64,000 nt of DNA from Bufo bufo (lineage: Eukaryota; Chordata; Amphibia; Anura; Bufonidae), in NCBI RefSeq assembly GCF_905171765.1, contig NC_053392.1, forward strand, positions 36,464,956 to 36,528,955. Direction: 5' to 3'. Positions within the stretch are counted from its first letter, which is position 1; each line of letters begins with the position of its first letter. The position numbers were made by a program, and so were the translations under genes. This document shows positions 21,589 through 32,800 of the stretch, piece after piece. The notes beneath the pieces are model-generated. The model was not told where the DNA came from, did not search any database, and was given only the letters and a program-made list of their open reading frames with translations.

Positions 21589-22141
21589 TAGTGTTGAGCG
21601 AATCAAAGTATCCGAAGTGGACTTCGATCTAAACTTCAGGAAAAATTTGATTTGTCACGAAGCTGAATTTCCTTTATTGTAACCAATAAATTTTTCCTAA
21701 AACGGTGGCTTAAAAAAAAAAAAATACCCTCATCTAATCGCTCGAGAAGAGGTCGCCCGCTCCAATTTTGATTGAAAATAACCCACCAAAGGACCTGCGG
21801 CAAGCATGATGACATCACCACGCGATCACGCTAGGTGGTGCGAGCAAGTGGATGAAGTGGGATTTGTGCAAGCAAGTGGATGAAGTGGGATTTTGTTTTT
21901 AAAAGTTTTTAACCCCTGATTAACCCCTGAAAGGTTGAATGTGAGTCACAGATGCTGCAGTCAGCATTGTATGTTGCATCTGAGGTGTTAAATGATGGGG
22001 GGCGATGCAACGCCATTTCCGGTCATTGTGTCCGTTCCATACTATAGAGAGCTATTTAAAGTAATTCAGAACAAATTAAATTTCTTGTCAAAGTTCGGTG
22101 AAGCAGCCGAATCAAATTTTTCAAAACTTTGCCCTATTCTA
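21589..22141. mobile_element. Foldback hAT-type MITE (TAGTGTTGAGCGAATC end)
   Basis: It begins TAGTGTTGAGCGAATC and ends AAATTTTTCAAAACTTT...TTCTA, a worn version of the CTCATCTCTA terminus. The middle carries the shared module (CCACCAAAGGACCT, GATGACATCAC). The flanks do not show a convincing 8-bp duplication. Confidence 0.5.
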
Positions 22142-22254
22142 GTTAGGACTGATGCACATAGTCCAATTATACTCAGGTATTTACCATGTCGAGAAAGTTA
22201 ATTCCTCCGCACTTACTAATGTAAGTGGATTCATTTTCCCATCACATTATACAC

Positions 22255-23050
22255 TGCTCGTATCCAGGAGTTACAGCTTTTACTACAGTGATAACTCTGA
22301 GTACAGATAATGCAGTAGATGTCACCAGCAGTCCTATGTAACACCACAGATAACACAGTGATAACTCTGAGTACAGATAATATAGTAGATGTCACCAGCA
22401 GTCCTATGTAACATAGATAACACAGTGATAACTCTCTGAGTACAGATAATGGAGTATATGTCACTTGCAGTCCTATGTAACACCACAGATAACACAGTGA
22501 TAACTCTGAGTACAGATAATGTAGTAGATGTCACCAGCAGGCCTATGTAACATAGATAACACAGTGATAACTCTCTAAGTATAGATAATGTAGTAGTATA
22601 TGTCACCTGCAGTCCTATGTAACACCACAGATAACACAGTGATAACTCTCTGAGTACAGATAATGGAGTAGATGTCACCTGCAGTCCTATGTCACACCAC
22701 AGATAACACAGGGATTACTCTCTGAGTACAGATAATGTAGTAGATGTCACCTGCAGTCCTATGTAACACCACAGATAACACAGTGTTAACTCTCTGAGTA
22801 CAGATAATGTAGTAGATGTCACCTGCAGTCCTATGTAACACCACAGATAACACAGTGATAACTCTCTGAGTACAGATAATGGAGTAGATGTCACCTGCAG
22901 TCCTATGTAACACCACAGATAACACAGTGATAACTCTCTGAGTACAGATAATGTAGTAGATGTCACCTGCAGTCCTATGTAACACCACAGATAACACGGT
23001 GATAACTCTCTGCATACAGATCATGTAGTGGATGTCATCTGCAGTTCTAT
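22255..23050. repeat. Minisatellite, about 11 copies of a 69-73-bp unit
   Basis: The unit contains AACACAGTGATAACTCTCTG and CAGTCCTATGTAACACCACA. Successive CAGTCCTATG-type landmarks lie at about 22331, 22401, 22470, 22540, 22612, 22684, 22756, 22829, 22900, 22972 and 23042. Minus-strand frames of 77-151 codons reflect the repeat and are not genes. Confidence 0.9.
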
Positions 23051-23829
23051 AAATTGACCAAGAAAAGTTCTGATCTGATTTTGTCTGGTTCCACATAAAT
23101 CCAAAAGGAAAATAAATGGTGGCACGCCCGATCCCATGTCTTATCATTAGTTATAAGGAAGCAGTGAGTGTCGGGAAGAATATCTCCCACATACAACACC
23201 TAGCAGTGCATGGTTTGGCGGTACACAGGCTCCCTGCAGAGAGAATTCCTAGCAATGATTCTAAGTGTCATCTGGCCCGGTGGAGGGTTAGATGTGACAC
23301 ATACACACAGACACTCACTTGTTGGCCGTCCGGTATGTGGCCTGTACTGGATATCACTGGGCCTTATATAAAGATGACTGTGCCTGCTCCGCACATGGGG
23401 ATAATTATCAGCACAGAGGGGAAGGAGCGGCTGGGGAATCACAGCTCCTATTAACCGGTAATGTCATTATCTAGTGTATAAACTAACTAGGGCCCAGCAT
23501 GTAATGTACTCTGGCCATTATTATACACTGTCCATGAATATATATCCACATTAACTATACAGTATACTGTCCATAATAAGGTGTAATATGTACCGGTCAT
23601 ACCTGCATTGTTAAGAAACTCAACTTTTCAGAGATATTTGATAGATGAGAAGTGTAGGAAATCAGAGTTTCTAGTGGGTAATGCAGGGCTCAGTATTGGG
23701 TGCCCGGATATTATATTAATTAAAAAAAAAACACAATAGAACCCCTGCCACCTCTGTGGTACCTTGCCAGAGGTCCCTGCCGATCCGGTAGCGATGATGT
23801 CATGTCTAGAGAGGAGTGAAGTTCTGAAA
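23051..23829. other. Unassigned DNA between minisatellite and carrier repeat
   Basis: No convincing gene. A 112-codon frame on the plus strand (23116-23454) is matched by an overlapping minus-strand frame and has no recognised similarity. GATGATGTCATG near 23785 may mark a degenerate copy of the CRE-bearing foldback module. Confidence 0.35.
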
Positions 23830-24651
23830 TAAATTTGATTAGATCCGAATTTAGTCATGACGAATCACGTTAAAAAACAGCTATTTCCTGGCTGCAGAGA
23901 GCCTGTATAGTGGTGTAGAGCACTGCATTGCAGAAACGTGCATAGGGAGTCCGCTGTGGTAGTGAAACAGTACTGTGAGTCAGTATGACATGCAGTATGA
24001 CTTCCCAGTTCACTTATTTGGTCAGTCACAGGGTCCAAATAACTTAACTGTGAACTCAGCCTTTACAGGTCAATGTTAGCGTCAGGTATAAAGAACCGTG
24101 CAGTGGCCAAAGATTCTACTATAGAGTGAAAAAGAGCACTAATTTTACACCGTCTCCAGCTGATTCCACATAGATTTCTACAGAACCTGTTCTGTTACAC
24201 ACTAAGACAAGTAGTGTCCCCCTGACAGAGTGGAGAGGGTATCAGCAGTAAGTTTGCGTTGACGTCACTGTTTAATTTGTCCTTCTTCTCATCTGTCATA
24301 AGAGCAACCTCAAAAAAACGGATCCTCTCTTTTGAGAATCCGCCTTCACTCGGTCAGCATTTGTTCAGTAATCCACCAGTATTGCTAAGGCCAAAAAAAA
24401 CAGGAGTGGATCCAAAACAGAGATGACACATGAATCGGAAAGTTTGCAAGTCTTCTGTGTTTTGTACCCACTCCTGCTTTTGGCTTCATGAGCCAATACT
24501 GATTCAAAATAGGTACCGTGTGATACAGGCCTTACGGCTGCTCCGAAGGCAGGATCCTTTGTGTTACAAATTTTTCAGTCCTTCTGACAGATCAGAAGAA
24601 GGGTAAAATAAATTGTGATGTCAACAAGGCCAAACAGGGACAATAGCAGCC

Positions 24652-24880
24652 CAGTGACAGAGTGGTGAGGTGGCAACAGCATGAAGAGTCAACACAGTGG
24701 CCCAGTGACAGAGTGGTGAGGTGGCAGCCACATGAGGAGTCAACACAGTGTCCCAGTGACAGAGTGGTGAGGTGGCAGCAGCATGAGGAGTCAACACAGT
24801 GGCCAAGTGACAGATTGGTGAGGTGGCAACACCATGAGGAGTCAACAAAGTGGCCCAGTGACGGAGTGGTGAAGTTGCAT
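24652..24880. repeat. 51-bp minisatellite, small block of 4-5 units
   Basis: Units read CCCAGTGACAGAGTGGTGAG then GTGGCAGCAGCATGAGGAGT with a 51-bp period. They are relatives of the large array starting at about 25650, in the same orientation. Confidence 0.85.
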
Positions 24881-25074
24881 ATCAGGCCACAAATTCACCC
24901 GAGAAGAAAGTAAGAATGAAAGTAGTTATATATGAAATAAATACACCCCAAAACTGGGGCTGGCTATCTGCTGATTGGCTATCTGCATGGCATTGTGGGT
25001 GCATCCTCGTTCCTGGGCTTCTTACTTTCACTTTGTAACATGTGCAGCAGCCATTTTAGAAAAAATACAATTCG

Positions 25075-25530
25075 TATGGCGGCATCTACTGGGGGGCATT
25101 GTATATAGGCACACATGGGGGGCACTGTGGAGAATAGGGGAAAATAGCACTACAAGGTATCTACTGGGGGGGCATTATATACTGGAACACATAGGAGGCA
25201 CTATTCAAAAGTGGTGGAGAGGAGCACTGCGAGGAATCTACTGGGGGGCATTATATATTGTCACACATGGGGGAACTATGGAGTGGAAGAGGAGCACTAT
25301 GGTGGCAACTACTGGGGGACATTATACCGTATACTGGCACATATGGGAGCACTGTGGAGAAATGGGGGAGATGATCACTAGTGGGGCATTGTACTGGCAC
25401 ACATTATGGGAGCACTATGGGAAAGGGGAATAGGAGCATTATGGAGGCATTTATTACTGGCACATTTTGTCAGGCACCATGGGGACAAGAGCAGGAGCAC
25501 TATGGGGGCATATTATACTTATGGTCTTAC
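25075..25530. repeat. Degenerate GGGGGCATTATATACTGGCA tandem repeat
   Basis: Five to six imperfect units of roughly 60-80 bp built on GGGGCATTATATACTGGCAC, ACATGGGGGGCACTGTGGAG and GGAGCACTATGG. The plus-strand frame across it is an artefact. Confidence 0.75.
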
Positions 25531-28500
25531 AGCTGCTACACAGATAGGATCCGTTGTGTATCTCATTTTTCCTTCCTTGTGACAGATCAGAAGAAGGGTC
25601 AAATAAATGATGAGGTCAGCGAGGCCAAAAGGCAAAATAGTGGCCCAGTCATGAAGTAGGGAGGTTGGGAACATCATGAGAAGTCCAGAGAGTGGCCTTA
25701 TGACATAGTGGTGAGGTGGAATCAGCATGAGGAGACCACAGAGTGGCCCAATGAAAGAGTCTGAAGGTGGAAGAAGCATGAGGAGACCACAGAGTGGCCC
25801 AATGACCGAGTCTAAAAGTGACGGCAGCATCACAAGACCGCAGAGTGGCAAAATGACAAAGTGTGAAGGTGGCAGCAGCATGAGAAGACCACAGAGTGGC
25901 ACAATGACAGAGTCAGGAAGTGGCGGCAGCATCAGGAGGCCGCAGAGTGGCACAATGACAGAGTCTGGAGGAGATGGCCGCATCAGGAGGCCACAGAGTG
26001 GCCCAATGACATAGTGGTGAGGTGGAAGCAGCATGAGGAGACCACAGAGTGGCCCAATGAAAGAGTCTGAAGGTGGAAGCAGCAGGAGGAGACCACAGAG
26101 TGGCCCAATGACAGAGTCTAAAAGTGACGGCAGCATCACAAGGCCGCAGAGTGGCAAAATGACAAAGTGCGGAGGTGGCAGCAGCAGGAGAAGACCACAG
26201 AGTGGCACAATGACAGAGTCAGGAAGTGGCGGCAGCATCAGGAGGCCGCAGAGTGGCACAATGACAGAGTCTGGAGGTGGCAGCAGCATAAGGAAACCAC
26301 AGAGTAGCCCAATAACAGAGTCTGGAGGTGGTGGCAACATCAAGAGACCACAGAGTGGCACAATGAGAGAGTGTGGAGGAGGCAGCAGCATGAGGAGACC
26401 ACAGAGTGGCACAATGACAGAGTCTAGAGGTGGCAGCAGCATCAGGAGGCCGCAGAGTGGCCCAATGACATAGTGTGGAGGTGGCAGCAGCATGAGGAGA
26501 CCACAGAGTGGCACAATGACAGAGTCTGGAGGTGGCAGCAGCAGGAGGAGACCGCAAAGTGGCCCAATGATAGAGTCTGGAGGTGGCAGCAGTATCAGGA
26601 GGCCATAGAGTGGCCTAATGACAGAGTATGGAGGTGGGGGCAACATCAAGAGACCACAGAGTGGCACAATGAGAGAGTGTGGAGGAGGCAGCAGCATGAG
26701 GAGACCACAGAGTGGCACAATAACAGAGTCTAGAGGTGGCAGCAGCATCAGGAGGCCACAGAGTGGCTCAATGACAGAGTGTGGAGGTGGCAGCAGCATG
26801 AGGAGACCACAGAGTGGTACAATGACAGAGTCTGGAGGTGGCAGCAGCAGGAGGAGACCACAAAGTGGCCCAATGATAGAGTCTGGAGGTGGCAGCAGTA
26901 TCAGGAGACCGCAGAGTGGCCCAATGACATAGTGTGGAGGTGGAATCAGCATGAGGAGGCCGCAGAGTGGCCCAATGACAGAGTATGGAGGTGGCAGCAG
27001 CATGAGGAGACCACTGAGTGGCCCAATGACAGAGTCTGAAGGTGGCAGCAGCATGAGAAGGCCGCATAGTTGCCCAATTACAGAGTGTGGAGGTGGCAGC
27101 AGCATGCGTAGACCACAGAGTGGCCCAATGACAGAGTCTGAAGGTGGCAGCAGCATGAGGAGACCACAGAGTGGCCTAATGACATAGTGGTGAGGTGGAA
27201 GCAGCATAAGGAGACCACATAGTGGCCCAGTAAAAGAGACTGGAGGTGGAAGCAGCATCAGGAGGCCGCAGAGTGGCCCAATGACATAGTGTGGAGGTGG
27301 CAGCAGCATGAGGAGACCACAGAGTGGCACAATGACAGAGTCTGGAGGTGGCAGCAGCAGGAGGAGACCGCAAAGTGGCCCAATGATAGAGTCTGGAGGT
27401 GGCAGCAGTATCAGGAGGCCATAGAGTGGCCTAATGACAGAGTATGGAGGTGGGGGCAACATCAAGAGACCACAGAGTGGCACAATGAGAGAGTGTGAAG
27501 GAGGCAGCAGCATGAGGAGACCACAGAGTGGCACAATAACAGAGTCTAGAGGTGGCAGCAGCATCAGGAGGCCGCAGAGTGGCTCAATGACATAGTGTGG
27601 AGGTGGCAGCAGCATGAGGAGACCACAGAGTGGTACAATGACAGAGTCTGGAGGTGGCAGCAGCAGGAGGAGACCACAAAGTGGCCCAATGATAGAGTCT
27701 GGAGGTGGCAGCAGCATAAGGAGACCACAGAGTGGCCTAATGACATAGTGGTGAGGTGGAAGCAGCATAAGGAGACCACAGAGTGGCCCAATAAAAGAGT
27801 CTGGAGGTGGAAGCAGCATGAGGAGACCACAGAGTGGCCCAATGACATAGTGTGAAGGTGGCAGCAGTATCAGGAGACCACAGAGTGGCCCAATGACAGA
27901 GTCTGAAGGTGGCAGCAGCATGAGGAGACCACAGAGTGCCCCAATGACAGAGTCTGGAGGTGGCAGCAGTATCAGGAGGCTGTAGAGTGGCCCAATGACA
28001 GAGTAAGGAGGTGGCAGCAGCATGAGGAGACCACAGAGTGCCCCAATGACAGAGTCTGGATGTGACAGCAGTATCAGGAGGTCGTAGAGTGGCCCAATGA
28101 CAGAGTATGGAGGTGGCAGCAGCATGAGGAGACCACAGAGTGGCACAATGACAGAGTCTGGAGGTGGCGGCAGCATTAAGAGGCCGCAAAATGGCCCAAT
28201 GACGGAGTGTGGAGGTGGCAGCAGCATGAGTAGACCACAGAGGGGCCCAAAGACAGAGTCTGGAGGTGGCAGCATCAAGAGGAGACCACAGAGTGGCCCA
28301 ATGACAGAGTCTGGAGGTGGTGGCAGCATCAGGAGGCCACAGAGTGGCCCATTGACAGAGTGTGGAGGTTGCAGCAGCATCAGGAGACCACAGAGTGGAA
28401 AAATGACAGAGTCTGGAGGTGGCAGCAGTATGAGGAGACCACAGAGTGGCCCAATGCACTTCAAGTATGCCACCACCTGCTGGTTCAGGTTCTGCTCCAT
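25519..28500 (-). other. 993-codon open frame across the 51-bp minisatellite, coding status unproven
   Basis: The minus strand is open for 993 codons, almost all of it about 55 copies of a 17-residue unit (GPLCGLLMLLPPPDSVI). The unit length is a multiple of three, so any stop-free unit stays open when copied. The non-repeat C-terminus (about 55 residues, containing FGLADLIIYLTLLLIC) is also open in the related element at 52745-53164, even across a 3-base length difference. That is suggestive, but the divergence is low. There is no signal peptide, promoter or splice context. My reading is a non-coding minisatellite; a hydrophobic repeat protein is the alternative. Confidence 0.35.
25650..28460. 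repeat. 51-bp minisatellite, about 55 units, with a 16-unit higher-order repeat
   Basis: The unit on the plus strand is AGAGTCTGGAGGTGGCAGCA followed by GCATGAGGAGACCACAGAGT and GGCCCAATGAC. Blocks starting near 26470 and 27286 repeat each other almost exactly at a distance of 816 bp, which is 16 units. That points to recent block duplication. Confidence 0.92.
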
Positions 28501-28711
28501 ATCTAGATGCTGCTGGCGAGCAGTTTCCTGACTAGGAGGCTGTCAGTTACAGCGAAGGGGTAGGGAAGAGGGCGTGGTTACCGTGACTTGAAGCAAGGAG
28601 GCCGCTGCCTCCGTGACTTCAAGCCTGACTAGTGAAGCGCACCGGCAGGGGATTAAAGATCGTTTTTACAGCTTTTGCTTCATTGGCCTGCAGGAAGAAA
28701 ATGATTGTTAC
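28501..28711. other. Short non-coding junction
   Basis: Between the carrier repeat and the hAT end. Nothing recognised. Confidence 0.4.
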
Positions 28712-29440
28712 TAGGGTTGAGCGAACCCGAACTGTAAAGTTCGGGTTCGTACCGAACTTTAGGATTTTTGGACCCCGGACCCGAACATTTCCGTAAAAGT
28801 TTGGGTTCGGGTTCGGTGTTTGGCGCTTTCTTGGTGCTTTTTAAAAGGCTGCATAGCAGCCAAACAACAAGCTGTTAACTGTCTGACCTTAGAAGCCATC
28901 ACAGCCATGCCTACTAATGGTATGGCTGTGATTGGCCAGAGCAGCATGTGACCCAGGCTCTATATAAGCTTGAGTCATGTAGCGCTGCATGTCACTCTGA
29001 TGTTACAAGTGTAGGGAGAGGATGCTGCTGGACTTGTGATTTCAGGTAGAGAATTTAACTCAGCGATCTACAGAGAAATAGTTGTGTGGGTGCAGGGCAC
29101 AATCGTTTTACCCTGCCCTGAGCCCATTGACCAAAAAAAATAAAAAATTCTAATTCTGTTAGTTAGGTGGGCGGCGGCGGCCATTTTATGCAAGCTCAGT
29201 GCACTAGCACTGCATCCGAGCTTTTGGGACATTGCAAATCACCATTTTTTTGGCAAACTACAACATCTTGATTAGTCAGTGTGCAATTTAAGCTAGAAAT
29301 ACACCCATCATTTTCTGGGGTTTGAAAAACACACTTTTTTGACAAAAAATATGATTTTCAGGCCTTGCAGCATCAGCACGTGTGAAATTACAGGCTTATA
29401 TACTGCTGTCAAATTCAGTTGTTAAACAAACACACGTTTG
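28712..29440 (+). mobile_element. 5' end of a hAT/BED-finger element (terminal repeat and leader)
   Basis: It begins TAGGGTTGAGCGAACCCGAA, a hAT-type terminus followed by a GTTCGGG/CCCGAAC inverted pair. A promoter-like segment follows (CCAAT box in reverse and a TATA box), then a transcribed-looking leader. The matching coding region starts at 34400, after the satellite. The 3' terminus of this element is not found in the window. Confidence 0.5.
28931..28968 (+). promoter_or_regulatory. Promoter-like segment of the hAT element
   Basis: A reverse CCAAT box (ATTGG, 28931-28935) stands about 25 bp before TATATAAG (28961-28968, context GCTCTATATAAGCTTG). This spacing suits an RNA polymerase II promoter reading to the right, toward the BED-finger frame at 34400. 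No start site is proven. Confidence 0.5.
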
Positions 29441-29497
29441 GGCACAAAAAATTTAGTTGGCAGCCTTTGATGCAGATGTCATTGTGAGATACACCCT

Positions 29498-29823
29498 TAG
29501 GCTCCATTCACACGTCCGCAAGGTGTTTTGCGGATACACGGAGCCGCGGATCCGCAAAACATGGAAAGCGGCCATATGCGTTCCACATTTTGCGGACCGC
29601 ACATTGCCGGCACTAATAGAATATGCCTGTTCTTGTCCGCAATTGCGGACAAGAATAGGACATGTTCTATTTTTTTTGCGGAACGGAAGTGCGGACCCAG
29701 AAGTGCGGTTCCGCAATTCCGTGTCCGGGCAGCACATCGTGCTGCCCCATAGGAATGAATGGGTCCGCAATTCCGTTCCGCAAAATGCAAAACGAAATTG
29801 CGGACGTGTGAATGGAGCCTTAA
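29498..29823. mobile_element. hAT-type MITE with TAGGCTCCATTCACACGTCC ends
   Basis: The left end TAGGCTCCATTCACACGTCC is mirrored by GGACGTGTGAATGGAGCC at the right. Internal GCGGATCCGCAAAACAT-type motifs and an inner inverted pair (GTCCGCAATTGCGGAC) make it strongly self-complementary. It is inserted near the first satellite units. Frames on both strands are by-products. Confidence 0.7.
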
Positions 29824-29829
29824 TACATT

Positions 29830-32800
29830 TGGGTTAGATTCAGAGATTTTAAATATCGTCATTAGGTGCACCAATATTGAATTCAGGCCTACACTGGTTC
29901 AGGCCCTGTGAGATACACGCTCTACAGGGGTTTGATTCAGGGATTTGAAATACAGCCATTTGAAATACAGTCTGTAAGGGATCGCTGTATTTGAGGGGTC
30001 ATTCTCACAAGAATCGTCGTCCACCGCAGCTTTCGGGGCCAAACATTGCATTTATTGGGACATTTTCCATACACTGAACAGTCCAGTTAATAATCACTGG
30101 GTGTGATGAGGTTCCCACATACAACAAAACAAAACAAATACCTGCCTGGCTGGGCTCTCACTATACCTGTTAACGTTGTCCTGACTTAGCTACAGAACCC
30201 TGTTCACACACGGAACCCATATGCGGCTTTTTCTCAGCCCATAGTTCCCCAGCCTCTCCGGCTGTAATCAGTCCTGTACCTGCATGGGGAAGTGTGGCCC
30301 AACAGTCCTCCCGACTCCGGCCTTGTGACCCTTGAGTCCCGGCGTTCCCCAAACTTCGGGCTGTCACAATGCCCTGGTCTCTCAGCCTGGCATGCTGAGA
30401 CCACACACAGAGCCTCTGCTCACAGCGTATCTGTTCCCAGACTGACCTACTCTGAGGCGCTTTATGCCAGCCTTATTACAGCAGGCCTCACCTGCGATCA
30501 CCTCAGGTAGAAAGGAAAACCCGTACTGGAAGGGTGTGGACTGGCAACTCCCTCTACCAAGCCTAGCCACCAGTCCAAGTAAAATCCAGCCCAGAAAATG
30601 TATACAAAAATGTCTCAGCAAACTATGCTTTGCTGAGACTACTGCCACAGATTTTATCTGTCTCACCCATCTGAGGTACCTGAAGTGGGACAACACACCT
30701 TCCAGCACTGTTCATATTACCACAAGCTATTTTGTGCAAATAAATATTTAATTTAGGCCTACACTGGTTAATGCCCTGTGAGATACCCCCTCTACATACA
30801 GGGGTTTGATTCAGGCATTTGAAATACAGCCATTTGAAATACATCCATTTTGTGCAAAGAAATATTTCATTCAGGCCTACACTGGTTAATGCCCTGTGAG
30901 ATACTACCTCTACAAACAGAAGTTTGTTTCAGGCATTTGAAATACAGCCATTTGAAATACAGGCATTTTGTGCAAAGAAATATTTCATTCAGGCCTACAC
31001 TGGTTCAGACCGTTTGAGATACACCCTCTACATACAGGGTTTTGATTCAGGCATTTGAAATACCACCATTTGGTGCACCAATATTGAATTCAGGCCTACA
31101 TTAATTCAGGCCCTATGAGATACCCCCTCTACATACAGGGGTTTGATTCAGGCATTTGAAATACAGCCATTTGAAATACAGCCATTTTGGGCAAATAAAT
31201 ATTTAATTTAGGCCTACACTGGTTCATGCCCTGTGAGATACTCCCTCTACATACAGGGGTTTGATTCCGGCATTGGAAATACAGCCATTTGAAATACATC
31301 CATTTTGTGCAAAGAAATATTTCATTCAGGCCTACACTGGTTCAGACCGTGTGAAATACACCCTCTACATACAGGGGTTTGATTCAGGCATTTGAAATAC
31401 CGCCATTTGGTGCACCAATATTGAATTCATGCCTACACTGGTTCAGGCCCTGTGAGATACCCCTTCTACATACAGGGATTTGATTCAGGCATTTGAAATA
31501 CAGCCATTGGAAATACCTCCATTTTTTGCAAAGAAATATTTAATTTAGGCCTACACTGGTTCATGCCCTGTGAGATACTCCCTCTACATATAGGGGTTTA
31601 ATTCAGGCATTTGAAATACAGCCATTTGAAATACAGGCACATTGTGCAAAGAAATATTTCATTCAGGCCTACACTGGTTCAGACCGTTTGAGATACACCC
31701 TCTACATACAGGGTTTTGATTCAGGCATTTGAAATACCACCATTTGGTGCACCAATATTGAATTCAGGCCTACATTAATTCAGGCCCTATGAGATACCCC
31801 CTCTACATACAGGGGTTTGATTCAGGCATTTGAAATACAGCCATTTGAAATACAGCCATTTTGGGCAAATAAATATTTAATTTAGGCCTACACTGGTTCA
31901 TGCCCTGTGAGATACTCCCTCTACATACAGGGGTTTGATTCCGGCATTGGAAATACAGCCATTTGAAATACATCCATTTTGTGCAAAGAAATATTTCATT
32001 CAGGCCTACACTGGTTCAGACCGTGTGAAATACACCCTCTACATACAGGGGTTTGATTCAGGCATTTGAAATACCGCCATTTGGTGCACCAATATTGAAT
32101 TCATGCCTACACTGGTTCAGGCCCTGTGAGATACCCCTTCTACATACAGGGATTTGATTCAGGCATTTGAAATACAGCCATTGGAAATACCTCCATTTTT
32201 TGCAAAGAAATATTTAATTTAGGCCTACACTGGTTCATGCCCTGTGAGATACTCCCTCTACATATAGGGGTTTAATTCAGGCATTTGAAATACAGCCATT
32301 TGAAATACAGGCACATTGTGCAAAGAAATATTTCATTCAGGCCTACACTGGTTTAGGCCCTGTGAGATACCCCCTCTACATACACGGGTTTGATTCAGGC
32401 ATTTGAAATGCAGCCATTTTGGGCAAAGAAATATTTAATTTAGGCCTACACTGGTTCATTCCCTGTGAGAAACACCCTCTACATACAGGGGTTTGATTCA
32501 GGCATTTTAAATACAGCCTTTTGAAATACAGCCATTTTGGGCAAAGAAATATTTCATTTATGCTTACACTGGTTCAGGCCCTGTGAGATACCCCCCTACA
32601 TACAGGGGTTTGATTCAGGCATTTAAAATACAGCCATTTGAAATACAGCCATTTTGGGCAAATAAATATTTAATGTAGGCCTACACTGGTCTATGCCCTG
32701 TGAGAGACTCCCTCAACATAGAGGGGTTTGATTCAGGCATTTTAAATACAGCCATTTGAAATACAGCCATTTTGGGCAATGAAATATTTAAATTAGGTCT

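Larger units (their letters stand above)
23830..28500. repeat. Carrier repeat, copy 1, with three minisatellite blocks
   Basis: 23870-24620 matches 52180-52880 in the same orientation (CTGCAGAGAGCC, GTGGTAGTGAAAC, AGCTGATTCCACATAGAT, GACAGAGTGGAGAGGGT, TTGACGTCACTG), and 25540-25680 matches 52795-52930. The related copy at 52067-55089 has clear hAT-type ends; here both ends are missing. Inside are the 51-bp array (two blocks) and another tandem block at 25075-25530. No gene is supported, apart from the open minisatellite discussed below. Confidence 0.65.

Noticed and set aside
22231..23147. Minus-strand frames with CYLWCYIGLQVTST repeats
   Set aside because: Product of the 72-bp minisatellite.
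25727..28531. Plus-strand MRRPQSGPMTESGGGSS repeat frames
   Set aside because: Opposite-strand reading of the 51-bp array, and frequently interrupted.
29453..29874. Overlapping 74-126-codon frames on both strands
   Set aside because: They lie in a self-complementary MITE.
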